DNA from: Brevibacillus sp. SYP-B805 | GTDB taxonomy: Bacteria; Bacillota; Bacilli; Brevibacillales; Brevibacillaceae | DNA: 64,000 bases | Assembly: GCF_011059135.1 (NCBI RefSeq) | Contig: NZ_JAALGD010000001.1 | Coordinates: 124,001-188,000 of the forward strand | Direction of reading: 5' to 3' | Part shown: positions 16,850 through 25,182 of the stretch, piece after piece | Layout: each line of letters begins with the position of its first letter | Position numbering within the stretch: position 1 is the first letter of the stretch | Position numbers and translations under genes: made by a program | The notes under the pieces: generated by a model | Seen by the model: the letters and a program-made list of their open reading frames with translations, nothing else | Told to the model about the DNA's origin: nothing | Database searches by the model: none

Positions 16850-16870
16850 ATTGCGTCAGCCGGTTTTCAC
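16838..16870 (+). terminator. Rho-independent terminator of the capA-like gene
   Basis: AAAACCGGCTGA (16838-16849, including the stop codon) pairs perfectly with TCAGCCGGTTTT (16856-16867) around a 6-base loop. A modular repeat starts about 12 bases later. Confidence 0.85.
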
Positions 16871-16880
16871 ATGTCAGGGA

Positions 16881-17019
16881 AGAAAGTATAAGTTATTTAA
16901 AGTGATAACGTGACGGAGAATGGTTGGGGGCCCCGCCCGGCGCAGCGTGGGACCCCACTCGGCAAAGCGGTAGCTGGCGCCGAGTGGGTTGAGCGTTAGC
17001 TTAAGCCGGGTGGGTTTTT
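16881..17019 (+). repeat. Modular intergenic repeat, one inner module (copy 2)
   Basis: The 5' box (AAGTATAAGTTATTTAAAG) is followed by GGTTGGGGG. The outer stem is CCCGCCCGGC with GCCGGGTGGG, a paired change relative to CCGCCGAC/GTCGGCGG in other copies. The inner hairpin is CCCACTCGGC with GCCGAGTGGG. The final T run contains the TAA stop codon of the convergent gene at 17018-17020. Confidence 0.88.
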
Positions 17020-18097
17020 AGTGGCCGTAGCCGAACCCAAACGGCAGATCCACCTTCAAACGAAGCTTCAGCGCCTGATCGGCCAGCGTGATGCCTTCCA
17101 CATGAATATTGGAGGAGATCATCCCCGGGTAGAAGCTGAGATCGAATTGTTTTTCCATTTCGTCAATGGTGGTTCGCGGAAGCTGGAAGCCGTCGAAGGC
17201 CAGCTCGTTGATGTGGAACTTCAGCTCCTTCGGGGAGACCACTTCATAGGTGCCGACAACCCGCAGATTCATCTGGTTGTACGTGCCTTCGACGATCAGC
17301 TGGTTGTTGTCAAAGGAGAACTTCGCCTGCTTGAACAGTTCGTCCTTGGACATCAGGAAACGGTTGAAATCATCCTGTGTGATCGTCAGCGTATGGGAGA
17401 ACAGATCCTCCGAAGAGATCCGGTCGGGCGTTGCCAGCTCCGGAATTTGAAACATCACTTTGGACAGGACGCCAAAAAACGTGCGGAAAGCCGGCAGTCC
17501 CCGTTCCTGCCAGTCGACGACCAGATGCTCCATCAGCGCGTTCATCGCGGTAGGATCGGACACCTGCTGCAGATTTTTCTCCTTCTCCGCCTGAACGGCG
17601 AGCAGTTCCTTCAGCTGATTCTCGAAGCGGACGCGCAGGGCCGTCAAGCTGGAGAGGCGTTGTTGTTTCGTCTTCTGCAGCTCTTCCGCTTTGGCCCGCT
17701 CCGCCTGGTACTTTTCCAGCTTTTCCATATCCCGCTGATACAGCATTTGGAGGAAATCGTACAACAACAGGAAATCATTGAAATTTTCTGCATCAAAGAG
17801 AAGCGACCAGAGCGTCACCCGCTCGCCGGTATAGTAGGCGCGCGCTACTTCTCCGGCATGTCTCTTCATGGCCGCCATGATCAATTTCTGCCGGTTCAGA
17901 TCCTGATCGAGCCGGGCGATATCGGTCTGGAGCTGCTTTTCTTCCTCCCGGATCATCGTCAGCGAGCGTTCCAGCTCTTTTTGGGTCAGGTGCTGTTGCA
18001 GGATCAACTGTTCCAGCGTCGGTTCCTTCTCGGCGTATGCGGGAAGGGTCGGGAGAAGAAGCAGGAGAGACAGCATGATGGCAAATACGTTTCGCAT
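17018..18097 (-). CDS. Secreted coiled-coil protein with a C-terminal lipid-binding-like domain
   Basis: A 359-residue protein. A signal peptide (about 1-22, cut near AYA) is followed by a long coiled coil (about 27-185) resembling the N-terminal coiled coils of CwlO/PcsB-type proteins, including the conserved-looking RAYYTGERVTLWSLLFDAENFNDFL. The C-terminal part (about 230-359) is beta-rich, alternating strands as in DUF2993/LmeA-like lipid-binding domains; this part of the call is weak. There is no NlpC/P60 or other hydrolase domain, so it may regulate rather than cut cell wall. The ATG at 18097 starts the signal peptide and follows AAGGTGAA. Confidence 0.7.
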   Translation of the reverse strand: MRNVFAIMLSLLLLLPTLPAYAEKEPTLEQLILQQHLTQKELERSLTMIREEEKQLQTDIARLDQDLNRQKLIMAAMKRHAGEVARAYYTGERVTLWSLLFDAENFNDFLLLYDFLQMLYQRDMEKLEKYQAERAKAEELQKTKQQRLSSLTALRVRFENQLKELLAVQAEKEKNLQQVSDPTAMNALMEHLVVDWQERGLPAFRTFFGVLSKVMFQIPELATPDRISSEDLFSHTLTITQDDFNRFLMSKDELFKQAKFSFDNNQLIVEGTYNQMNLRVVGTYEVVSPKELKFHINELAFDGFQLPRTTIDEMEKQFDLSFYPGMISSNIHVEGITLADQALKLRLKVDLPFGFGYGH

Positions 18098-18287
18098 GGC
18101 TTCACCTTTTTGACAGCGATCGATCTGGATGCCCCGCTGCACGCCTTCGATATTGTCTGCCGCATCCGTCCATGATACAATGCGGGGCAATGGACTCCCC
18201 ATGTTCCAGTCCCTGGGATCATCTCTATTATACCCCTGATCGGAACACGTGGGGAGTAAATAATCGCTCGATAGGAGTATATGATCG

Positions 18288-19436
18288 ATGGAACTGCTTC
18301 ACTACATTCGGGACGAAATATTGGGCAGCGCAGCGGGCGCCGTGCCGTTTTCCCGCTTCATGGAGCTTGCCCTTTATCACCCGCAGCTGGGCTATTATAC
18401 CTCGGCCCGTGCGAAAGTGGGCAAAGAGGGGGATTTTTATACAAGTGCGACGGTGCATCCCGTGTTTGCCGAGACCTTGGCCGATGTCGTGCTGGAGATG
18501 TGGGAGAAAACGGGCATGACCGAGCCGGTGCTGGTGGAAGCGGGGGGCGGGACAGGCTCGCTGGTCCGGCATGTCGCGGAACGGATCCGGACGGCGGCTC
18601 CCCCCTGGTATGCCCGCATGCGTCTCGTGCTGGTGGAGGCGAGTCCCTATCACCGGGAGCTGCAGCAGCAGGCCCTGGCCGATTGTGCGTGTCCGATAAC
18701 CTGGTATGATACGATCGAGGAAGCGGCAGCGGCGGAGCGGGTGGAAGGGGTGCTTCTCTCCAACGAATGGCTGGATGCCTTTCCGGTACACATCCTGGAA
18801 AAGCGGGCAGACGGCTGGCATGAGGTGGGCGTAAGCTGGGACGAGGAGAGCAGCTCGCTGAAAGAGGTGCTGCTGCCCTCCCTGACAGAGGCTGTGGCGG
18901 AATATCTGGCGGAGGCCGAACCGCAGGTGGAGGCGGGGTCCCGCATCGAAGTCAACCTGGGGATGAAAGCGGCCATCACCGCAGCGGCGTGCCTGCTGAA
19001 GCGCGGGTATGTGATCACGATCGATTACGGAGACGAGGAGGAACTTCTCTACCATCCTTCCCGCAAGCGGGGAACGCTGATGTGCTACCGCCGCCACCAG
19101 GCCCATGACAATCCCTATATTTACGTGGGGGAACAGGATATGACCGCTCATGTCAACTTTTCCGCCCTGCGCCGGTGGGGGGAAGCGGCGGGGCTTCTGC
19201 CGGTCGCGTATATGAGGCAGGATCAGTTTCTGCTGCGCAGCGGCATCCTGACCAAGCTCACGGAGCACCAGGATCGCGACCCGTTTGCCAGCGAGGCGAT
19301 GCGGCGCAACCGGGCGATCCGGCAGCTGATATCACCGGAAGGCATGGGCGGGGTGTTCCGCGTGCTGGTGCAGGCGAAAGGCATCCCCGCCGATCTGCCC
19401 CTGCGATTCCTGCACAACACATCGTTTTGGACATGA
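18288..19436 (+). CDS. SAM-dependent methyltransferase, MidA/NDUFAF7 family
   Basis: A 382-residue class I methyltransferase of the MidA (COG1565, DUF185) family. The N-terminal GDFYTSATVHPVFAETLADVV, the SAM-binding VEAGGGTGSLVRH (about 84) and SNEWLDAFPVHI are the family signatures. The mitochondrial homologue methylates an arginine of complex I; bacterial substrates are unknown. The ATG at 18288 lies 10 bases after AGGAG. It is a single gene between the coiled-coil protein (divergent) and yqgY (convergent). Its stop codon is 7 bases from a modular repeat in the opposite direction. Confidence 0.88.
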   Translation: MELLHYIRDEILGSAAGAVPFSRFMELALYHPQLGYYTSARAKVGKEGDFYTSATVHPVFAETLADVVLEMWEKTGMTEPVLVEAGGGTGSLVRHVAERIRTAAPPWYARMRLVLVEASPYHRELQQQALADCACPITWYDTIEEAAAAERVEGVLLSNEWLDAFPVHILEKRADGWHEVGVSWDEESSSLKEVLLPSLTEAVAEYLAEAEPQVEAGSRIEVNLGMKAAITAAACLLKRGYVITIDYGDEEELLYHPSRKRGTLMCYRRHQAHDNPYIYVGEQDMTAHVNFSALRRWGEAAGLLPVAYMRQDQFLLRSGILTKLTEHQDRDPFASEAMRRNRAIRQLISPEGMGGVFRVLVQAKGIPADLPLRFLHNTSFWT

Positions 19437-19437
19437 A

Positions 19438-19556
19438 ATCACCCACCCGGCCTAAGCGATCGCTTCACCCGCTCGGCGTTAGCAAACGCTCTTCCCACTC
19501 GGCGTTAGCTATCGCTGTGCCGAGTGGGATCCCCCTGCGCCGGGCGGGGCCCCAAG
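19438..19556 (-). repeat. Modular intergenic repeat with two inner modules, reverse orientation (copy 3)
   Basis: Read on the minus strand: GGGGCCCCGCCCGGC, then CCCACTCGGC, then two adjacent 26-base modules (plus-strand 19485-19510 and 19459-19484) that differ at several positions, then the closing arm GCCGGGTGGGT. Outer arms match copy 2. It lies downstream of yqgY in the sense direction, beyond that gene's terminator. Confidence 0.85.
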
Positions 19557-19557
19557 T

Positions 19558-19589
19558 AAAAAAGATGCTCGCAGAGGAGCATCTTTTTT
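19558..19589. terminator. Rho-independent terminator of yqgY
   Basis: AAAAAAGATGCTC (19558-19570) and GAGCATCTTTTTT (19577-19589) form a 13-bp perfect stem with a 6-base loop, flanked by A and T runs so that it can act in both directions. Confidence 0.88.
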
Positions 19590-19593
19590 GGTC

Positions 19594-19860
19594 CTACAGG
19601 ATCATTTGCAGGAAAGAATGTTCGCCGCCGCCGACCGGCATCTTGAAGAACGTGTAGTAGGTGAAGCAGACGAATGACAAGAACATGAAACCGAAGAAAA
19701 TGTTGAGGTATGTTCTTTCCGAAAGGTTCAGGTAGCTGAGTGCCACAAAGAACGCCGTTAAGCTGAAGAAGATGAGTGCCATCGGATACAGGCCGCCCCA
19801 GTAGGCCATCAGCGCAATCATCAGGGTCCAGAATCCGAGTACACGGTACATGCGATCCAT
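19594..19860 (-). CDS. yqgY: DUF2626 family small membrane protein YqgY
   Basis: An 88-residue protein with three hydrophobic segments (about 7-22, 24-42 and 50-70). The MYRVLGFWTLMIALMAY start and SYLNLSERTYLNIFFGFMF middle are the DUF2626 signature of Bacillaceae YqgY. Function unknown. The ATG at 19860 follows AAAGGGGGG. In B. subtilis it sits between yqgX and yqgZ (mgsR); here the three genes are in the same neighbourhood but spread out by others. Confidence 0.88.
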   Translation of the reverse strand: MDRMYRVLGFWTLMIALMAYWGGLYPMALIFFSLTAFFVALSYLNLSERTYLNIFFGFMFLSFVCFTYYTFFKMPVGGGEHSFLQMIL

Positions 19861-19975
19861 ATGTATACCCCCCTTTTCACAGTTGTCGGCAAGATTTGCT
19901 ACAAGATTCCTCCCTCATTATAAAGGACAGGAAGTGGAGTGTAAACACAGAAGGTATGACGGTTTTATGACGCTG

Positions 19976-20689
19976 TCAGACGGTCTGCTTCTGCAGTCTC
20001 ACCAGCGTATAGCTGCACGCTTTGCAGCCCGTCAGCATCGAATTCTCTTCCTTCAACTCAATCTCTCCAAAGTATGCTTCAAATATTCCCGTCAGCATGG
20101 AGTTGTGGAGCTTGCAGACGCTGTTGGCAAAACGGCGCGCCGTTTCGGAAAAGGTGCAGTTGTACACACGGAAGCGGATGGTGCCCGCATCGACGCATTC
20201 GATATCCGGCTTCAGACCCTGCGCGATAACGAGGCGGTTGATGTGTGCAAGGGTTTCTTCCAGCGGAGCCGCTGCCGGATCGATCGGGTGCTGTTCCATG
20301 GCGCGCTTGGCCATCTCTCTGCCGATCCGGTAGCCCATCTTGATCAATGCCTGTTCCCCCACTTCTCCCAGGGAAAGAAGGCTTTCAATGGCGATTTCGG
20401 CAAGCAGTTGGTAATCCCGCGGGGGGAATTGCAAGCTGACGACTTGATCGGACAGCGCGTACAAACGGCAGGGACGGCCGCCTTTGCCGCTCTTGTCGGG
20501 AAACGATTTGATCAGATCGACGTCTTCCAGTTTGCCGAGATGCAGGCGCGCGACGTTGGGATGGATGGCAAAATGGTCGGCAATCTCCTGCACCGTCAGC
20601 GCATCCTTGCTGGCAGCCACGAACTGGTAAATCGAAAAGCGCGTCGGATCAGCCAAAGCGCTCGTCAATTTTTGGGCATCGCTACCCAT
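19976..20689 (-). CDS. Winged-helix transcriptional regulator with a cysteine-bearing C-terminal domain (SufR-like)
   Basis: A 237-residue regulator. Residues about 1-75 form an ArsR/DtxR-type winged helix (LADPTRFSIYQFV, TVQEIADHFAIHPNVARLHLGKLE). The C-terminal half has cysteines in YNCTF, VCKLHNSML and GCKACSYTL, an arrangement like SufR-type proteins that bind an Fe-S cluster. That suggests sensing of iron, oxygen or redox state; no suf genes are in the window to confirm it. It lies between yqgY and the divergent Spx/MgsR gene, which could be a target. The ATG at 20689 is adjacent to GGGGGAAC on the minus strand. Confidence 0.75.
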   Translation of the reverse strand: MGSDAQKLTSALADPTRFSIYQFVAASKDALTVQEIADHFAIHPNVARLHLGKLEDVDLIKSFPDKSGKGGRPCRLYALSDQVVSLQFPPRDYQLLAEIAIESLLSLGEVGEQALIKMGYRIGREMAKRAMEQHPIDPAAAPLEETLAHINRLVIAQGLKPDIECVDAGTIRFRVYNCTFSETARRFANSVCKLHNSMLTGIFEAYFGEIELKEENSMLTGCKACSYTLVRLQKQTV

Positions 20690-20819
20690 GCTTGGTTCCC
20701 CCTTTCATGCAGTATTTTGTTTTAGTTTAGCCGATTTTGCCGTCGTTGTTAAGATGAATGGACGGATGGATTGCAGTTGCAGCCTGCATGCGTCACTCTA
20801 GTTATTATACTTAACACTA

Positions 20820-20849
20820 TTGACATAGTGTAAATATGAAAATTATAAT
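20820..20849 (+). promoter_or_regulatory. SigA promoter of the Spx/MgsR-like gene
   Basis: A perfect TTGACA at 20820-20825 and a perfect TATAAT at 20844-20849, spaced by 18 bases, about 50 bases before the start codon. Confidence 0.75.
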
Positions 20850-20900
20850 GAAGCCATCCAACATGTTGCTTAGAAAAAAAGTGGATCTGGAGGGATTACC

Positions 20901-21275
20901 ATGGCTGCAGCACAACCCGCACGCAAAATCACATTCTATACATATCCGAGCTGTACCTCCTGTCGCAAGGCGAAGCAGTGGCTGCAGGAGCATGGCGTCT
21001 CGTATGTGGAGCGCCATCTTTTCCGCAACCCGCCGACTGCGGAGGAACTGCTGGAGATCATGAAAAAGACGAACAGCGGTACGGATGAGCTCCTGTCGCG
21101 GCGGAGCCAGACATTCAAGAATCTGGATGTGGACATCAACGAGATGACCGTCAGCGAATTGCTGGAAATGCTGAGCGACGATCCGCGCCTGCTGAAACGG
21201 CCGATCCTCACAGACGGGGAACATGTGATCATCGGCTACAATTCGTCCGCCATGAAAAATTTGTTGTCATCATAA
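20901..21275 (+). CDS. mgsR: Spx/MgsR family (ArsC-fold) redox regulator
   Basis: A 124-residue protein of the ArsC/Spx fold. The redox switch CxxC is in YPSCTSCRKAKQWL (Cys about 18 and 21), followed by HLFRNPPTAEEL and the conserved LLKRPILTDG near the end. Spx paralogues bind the RNA polymerase alpha subunit rather than reduce arsenate; presence of both cysteines agrees with MgsR/YqgZ or Spx. Location next to yqgY favours MgsR, which controls part of the general stress response in B. subtilis. A strong promoter precedes it. The ATG at 20901 follows GGAGG with a 7-base spacer. Confidence 0.82.
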   Translation: MAAAQPARKITFYTYPSCTSCRKAKQWLQEHGVSYVERHLFRNPPTAEELLEIMKKTNSGTDELLSRRSQTFKNLDVDINEMTVSELLEMLSDDPRLLKRPILTDGEHVIIGYNSSAMKNLLSS

Positions 21276-21302
21276 ATCTAGCAGCAGCTGCATATAGCAT
21301 AC

Positions 21303-21447
21303 CGGAGGGAAAGTTTAAAATCTTTAAAGCGCTAAAGCGAAGTGGGAAAGGTTGGGGGCCCCCGTCGACATCAGCAAGGGCCCCACTCGGCACAGCGATA
21401 GCTATCGCCGAGTGGGTAGAGCGTCAGCTTAAGTCGGCGGGGTTTTC
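21303..21447 (+). repeat. Modular intergenic repeat, one inner module (copy 4)
   Basis: Full-length copy with the 5' box AAGTTTAAAATCTTTAAAG, GGTTGGGGGCC, outer stem CCCCGTCGAC with GTCGGCGGGG (one G-T pair), inner hairpin CCCACTCGGC with GCCGAGTGGG, small hairpin AGCGTCAGCT and a TTTTC end. It lies downstream of the mgsR-like gene and before the enoyl-CoA hydratase gene. Confidence 0.9.
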
Positions 21448-21516
21448 TCATGGGGACGGGTCCGCTACAATGAGGAAAAAGACGGAACGATTCCCTCATG
21501 GAAAGGATGCTCCCAT

Positions 21517-22275
21517 GTGAACACACTCAGGTTTGAGATTACCAATGGCATCGCGCTCATCACCCTATCACGCCCCCATGTCCATAATGCCATCAACCTG
21601 GAGATGGCGGATGAACTGATGACCGTGCTTGACCGGTGCCGGACGGATGAGCACGTGAAAGTCGTCATCTTCACCGGTGCCGGCTCCTCCTTTATTTCCG
21701 GCGGGGACCTGGAGCAGTTCGGTCGAGCGAGAGGCCGGGATCAGGCACATCCCCTGCTGGAAAAGGTGGGCCGCCTGCTGACGGCCATTGCGGACTTCCC
21801 GAAGCCGACCATTGCCATGATCAATGGGACGGCTGTCGGAGGCGGCTGCGAATTTGCCGCTTCCTGCCATTTTCGTTTCGCCGCCGAACGGGCTGTGCTT
21901 GGCTTCGTCCAGATCGGGATGCACATCACCACCGGATGGGGCGGAGGGAGCCGCCTTTTCCAGCTTCTGCCGGAGTCGAAAGCCCTGACCCTCCTGCTGA
22001 CGGGCGAAAGGGTTTCGGCAGCACAGGCGCTGGAACTGGGCTTTCTCGACCGGCTCTGCAAGGACGAAGCCCTCAGGGAGGAGACGTTGGCGTTCGCCGC
22101 CAAAATCGCGCGTCAGCCGCTTGACAGCATCATGGCCTATATGCGCCTGCTCGCCTGGAAACGATCCGGCATCAGCCTGGAAGAGCGGGTTCGCCGGGAG
22201 ATCGAACAGTGCGCCGGAATGTGGGGGAGCCCGGCGCATGCTGCCGCCATCGAGCGTTTCCTGCGCAAGGAATAG
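21517..22275 (+). CDS. Enoyl-CoA hydratase/isomerase family protein
   Basis: A 252-residue crotonase-fold protein. It shows the family's HNAINLEMADEL, the oxyanion-hole segments GAGSSFISGGDLEQF and NGTAVGGGCEFAASCHFRFA, and a C-terminal region with RLFQLLPESKALTLLLTGERV. The usual glutamate near the second oxyanion hole is replaced in the stretch IGMHITTGWGGGSRL, so it may not be a simple hydratase. The GTG start at 21517 follows GAAAGGATG. It is 1.5 kb from the carboxylase operon but separated by unrelated genes, so a joint role is only possible. Confidence 0.82.
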   Translation: MNTLRFEITNGIALITLSRPHVHNAINLEMADELMTVLDRCRTDEHVKVVIFTGAGSSFISGGDLEQFGRARGRDQAHPLLEKVGRLLTAIADFPKPTIAMINGTAVGGGCEFAASCHFRFAAERAVLGFVQIGMHITTGWGGGSRLFQLLPESKALTLLLTGERVSAAQALELGFLDRLCKDEALREETLAFAAKIARQPLDSIMAYMRLLAWKRSGISLEERVRREIEQCAGMWGSPAHAAAIERFLRKE

Positions 22276-22419
22276 ATTGTAGAATGAGACGACCCTGCCG
22301 TTTAAAGAAAACCTTGCTTGGACATACTTTTTCTAGTAGAAAGCGATTCTATGAGAGTAGGGAAAAGCATAGGATGAAACTACATCATCCTTTTTAAGGT
22401 TACGGGAGGGACGTACAGT

Positions 22420-23046
22420 ATGGTAGCTTCCAGACAAGATGCATGGACCGAAGACGACGATTTGGTACTGGCCGAGGTTACGCTGCGGCATATCCGGGAA
22501 GGCGGCACGCAGCTGGCTGCCTTTGAGGAAGTGGGACAACGGCTGGGTCGTACAGCCGCTGCCTGCGGCTTTCGGTGGAACAGCACCGTTCGCAAACGAT
22601 ATGATGCCGCCATCGCCATTGCCAAAGGTCAGCGGCAGCAGTTGAAAAAAATGGGACGTCTCCATCATGTGAATACGGAGCTTGCCACGGAAACGTCCGC
22701 CGTGAAGCTGCCGGTGAAGACAGCCGCTGCTTCCGCCCAGGAAGAGGAGGCGCAGGTTGCAGGCGCCATCCGGCTCCTGACCAATGTGAAGGAGACCCTC
22801 CGGCGCGTGCAGCAGCTGGAGCAGGAGCTGGCGGAGAAGGAGAACGAAATAAAAGAATTGAGAGAAGAAAACGCGCGGATGAAACAAGAGTTGGAGGCTG
22901 TCCAGGGGGTCAACGAGGATTACAAGGCGCTGATCCAGATCATGGAAAGGGCGCGCAAGCTGGCGTTCCTGCAGGAAGAGGAGTCCAACGCGAAAGCCGT
23001 TTTTAAAATGGATGAAAACGGAAACCTGGAACGGGTGGAAAAATAA
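22420..23046 (+). CDS. ylbO: RsfA family prespore transcription factor (YlbO-like)
   Basis: A 208-residue protein. The N-terminal 60 residues form a Myb/SANT-like DNA-binding domain (DAWTEDDDLVLAEVTLRHIREG and GFRWNSTVRKRYDAAI). A variable linker is followed by a long coiled coil (about 125-185) probably for dimerisation. RsfA-type regulators are made in the forespore under SigF and adjust SigF/SigG gene expression. In B. subtilis ylbO lies beside ylbP, as here. The ATG at 22420 follows GGGAGGG. A bidirectional terminator separates it from the convergent ylbP. Confidence 0.88.
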   Translation: MVASRQDAWTEDDDLVLAEVTLRHIREGGTQLAAFEEVGQRLGRTAAACGFRWNSTVRKRYDAAIAIAKGQRQQLKKMGRLHHVNTELATETSAVKLPVKTAAASAQEEEAQVAGAIRLLTNVKETLRRVQQLEQELAEKENEIKELREENARMKQELEAVQGVNEDYKALIQIMERARKLAFLQEEESNAKAVFKMDENGNLERVEK

Positions 23047-23053
23047 CGGCGAA

Positions 23054-23090
23054 AACGAAAAAGAAGCGGGGAGACCGCTTCTTTTTCGTT
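23054..23090. terminator. Bidirectional terminator between ylbO and ylbP
   Basis: AACGAAAAAGAAGCGG (23054-23069) pairs perfectly with CCGCTTCTTTTTCGTT (23075-23090). The A- and T-rich stem base serves both strands. Confidence 0.85.
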
Positions 23091-23091
23091 C

Positions 23092-23559
23092 CTACTCCTG
23101 CATGCCCACGCCTTCGGGCAGCCATACATAGGGATTTTCCCCGCGGTCGCGCACGGGATTGTACTTGACCGGGGTGAAGCCCATTTTCAGCCAGAATTCA
23201 TCCGCGCGGCAGCGGGAGTTCGTCTTGATCGGCAGGCCGAAGCTTTTGGCATAGTTGACCAGCGCGGTGCCGTAATCTTTGCCGCGATAGTCGGGAAGCA
23301 CTTCCAGCTTCCACAGCTCATAGTAATCCTGGGCCGGCTTGAAGTAACGATCGTACTTCGCATCGATCTTGTACAGGCTCATCCGGGCGATCAGACGATC
23401 ATGATGGTAGATGCCGTAAAACGGGGATTCCGAATCGTTCTCCACGATATTGGCCTCCAGATCTTCCTTCATCGAAAGCTCTTCGAGACCGAATTCCCGG
23501 AATTTTTGAAACTCCTCAAGCGTCTTATAGTTGATGCATAAACGTTTCACTTCATACAT
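23092..23559 (-). CDS. ylbP: GNAT family N-acetyltransferase YlbP
   Basis: A 155-residue acetyltransferase of the GNAT fold. The acetyl-CoA motif A is seen in LWKLEVLPDYRGKDYGTALVNYA, followed by the C-terminal FWLKMGFTPVKYNP. Length and end sequence match YlbP of Bacillus. The ATG at 23559 is chosen over the frame opening at 23616 because it follows GGGAGGAG and starts the family N-terminus (MYEVKRLCINYKTLEEF). The acetyl acceptor is unknown. It converges on ylbO. Confidence 0.85.
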   Translation of the reverse strand: MYEVKRLCINYKTLEEFQKFREFGLEELSMKEDLEANIVENDSESPFYGIYHHDRLIARMSLYKIDAKYDRYFKPAQDYYELWKLEVLPDYRGKDYGTALVNYAKSFGLPIKTNSRCRADEFWLKMGFTPVKYNPVRDRGENPYVWLPEGVGMQE

Positions 23560-23820
23560 AAGGCCATGCACTCCTCCCAAGCCTTTTCCTAAACCATCAT
23601 CGTTTTTATTATACACAAACGCCGTGACAAATTCTCTAGTGTCATGAAAATACCATCGGGGAGATAATATTTTTTCCTAGAACTATTGGAATAAACATGG
23701 CAAAATAGTAAGTGTGGACAAAGGCGACAGCACAGGAAGGTTTGTAAGCGTTTTCTTTCCGTGCGGCAGGCCATGCGCCTGTGCCGGACGGGGATTGATC
23801 CTTAGGAAGGGAGAGTATGC

Positions 23821-25155
23821 ATGCGCAAAGTATTGATTGCAAACCGGGGTGAAATCGCCCGCCGCATCATCCGCACCTGCCGGGCAGAAGGGATTGTCAC
23901 GGTGGCTGTGCATTCGGAAGCGGACAGGGCCATGCCGTTTGTGCGGGAAGCCGACGAGGCCGTATGTATCGGGCCGCCTCCTGTTCCGCAAAGCTATCTG
24001 AACATCGACGCCATCATCGGGGCAGCCGTCTCGACGGGGGCCGATGCCATCCATCCGGGATACGGGCTTTTGTCGGAAAATGCCGACTTCGCCCGACGCT
24101 GCCGGGAAGCGGGCCTGCTGTTCATCGGTCCGGCACCCGAGGTGATCGCCAGGATGGGAGACAAGGTGACCGCCCGGCAGATCATGCGGGAAGCGGGAGT
24201 TCCGGTTGTACCGGGCTTTGAGGGACGGATGGAGACCCCGGAAGAAGCGGTGCAGCAGGCTTCCGAGATGGGCTATCCGGTCATGCTGAAAGCAAGCGCC
24301 GGGGGCGGCGGGATCGGCATGCAAGTGGTGCAAAACGACGATGAGCTGCGCCAGGCGTTTCTATCGGCAAAAGGCAGAGCAAAAGCATACTTTGGCAATG
24401 ATACGATGTTTCTGGAAAAGTATGTCCAGAACCCGCACCATATCGAAGTGCAGATCGTGGGGGACGAACACGGCCGCATCCTGCATCTGCTGGAGCGCGA
24501 GTGTTCCATCCAGCGCCGCCATCAGAAGGTGCTGGAAGAAAGCCCGTCTCCCTTCCTGGACGAGGCGACACGGGAAAAAATATGCGCGGCTGCCGTTGCC
24601 TGCGCCCGTGCCGTCGGCTATACCGGCGTGGGAACCGTCGAATTCATCATGGATGAACAGAAGAATTTCTACTTCCTGGAGATGAATACGCGGCTGCAGG
24701 TGGAGCATCCGGTGACGGAGGAGATGACGGGGCTTGATCTGGTGGCCCTGCAGCTGGCGGTCGCACGCGGGGAGGCGCTGCGGATGCAGCAGTCCGATGT
24801 GAAGGCGCTGCGCCACGCGCTGGAGCTGCGGGTGTATGCGGAAGATCCGGTCACGTTCCTGCCATCCCCGGGCACGATTGCCGAGTATCAGCCGCCGCGC
24901 ATGGAGCATGTGCGCATCGATGACGCGGTCGAGGCGGGAACGCAGGTGACGCCGTTTTACGATCCGATGATCGCCAAGGTGATCGTCTCCGGGGCGACGC
25001 GGGAAGAAACCGTGCAGCGGGCGATCGCCGCAATGGAACAGTTCCGTCTCACCGGCATCAAGACCAACATCCCGTTCCTGTTGGAAGTGCTGCGCGACGA
25101 TAATTTTCAGCAGGGCATCTACACCACCCAATTCGTACAGAATAGAAGAAAGTAA
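23821..25155 (+). CDS. yngH: Biotin carboxylase subunit of an acyl-CoA carboxylase
   Basis: A 444-residue biotin carboxylase. It loads CO2 from bicarbonate onto biotin using ATP. The N-terminal VLIANRGEIARRIIRT, the ATP-grasp glycine loop KASAGGGGIGM (about 160) and the catalytic FLEMNTRLQVEHPVTE (about 285) are all present. It is the first gene of a five-gene block with a carrier protein, HMG-CoA lyase, hydratase and carboxyltransferase, matching B. subtilis yngH-yngHB-yngG-yngF-yngE. This context points to methylcrotonyl-CoA carboxylase of leucine degradation rather than fatty acid synthesis. The ATG at 23821 follows AGGAAGGGAG. Confidence 0.93.
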   Translation: MRKVLIANRGEIARRIIRTCRAEGIVTVAVHSEADRAMPFVREADEAVCIGPPPVPQSYLNIDAIIGAAVSTGADAIHPGYGLLSENADFARRCREAGLLFIGPAPEVIARMGDKVTARQIMREAGVPVVPGFEGRMETPEEAVQQASEMGYPVMLKASAGGGGIGMQVVQNDDELRQAFLSAKGRAKAYFGNDTMFLEKYVQNPHHIEVQIVGDEHGRILHLLERECSIQRRHQKVLEESPSPFLDEATREKICAAAVACARAVGYTGVGTVEFIMDEQKNFYFLEMNTRLQVEHPVTEEMTGLDLVALQLAVARGEALRMQQSDVKALRHALELRVYAEDPVTFLPSPGTIAEYQPPRMEHVRIDDAVEAGTQVTPFYDPMIAKVIVSGATREETVQRAIAAMEQFRLTGIKTNIPFLLEVLRDDNFQQGIYTTQFVQNRRK

Positions 25156-25182
25156 GATTCTACAATAGAGGAGTGTTGCGGA

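Noticed and set aside
21568-22239. Minus-strand frame of 223 codons opposite the enoyl-CoA hydratase gene
   Set aside because: It is the shadow of a crotonase-family gene with clear motifs on the plus strand.
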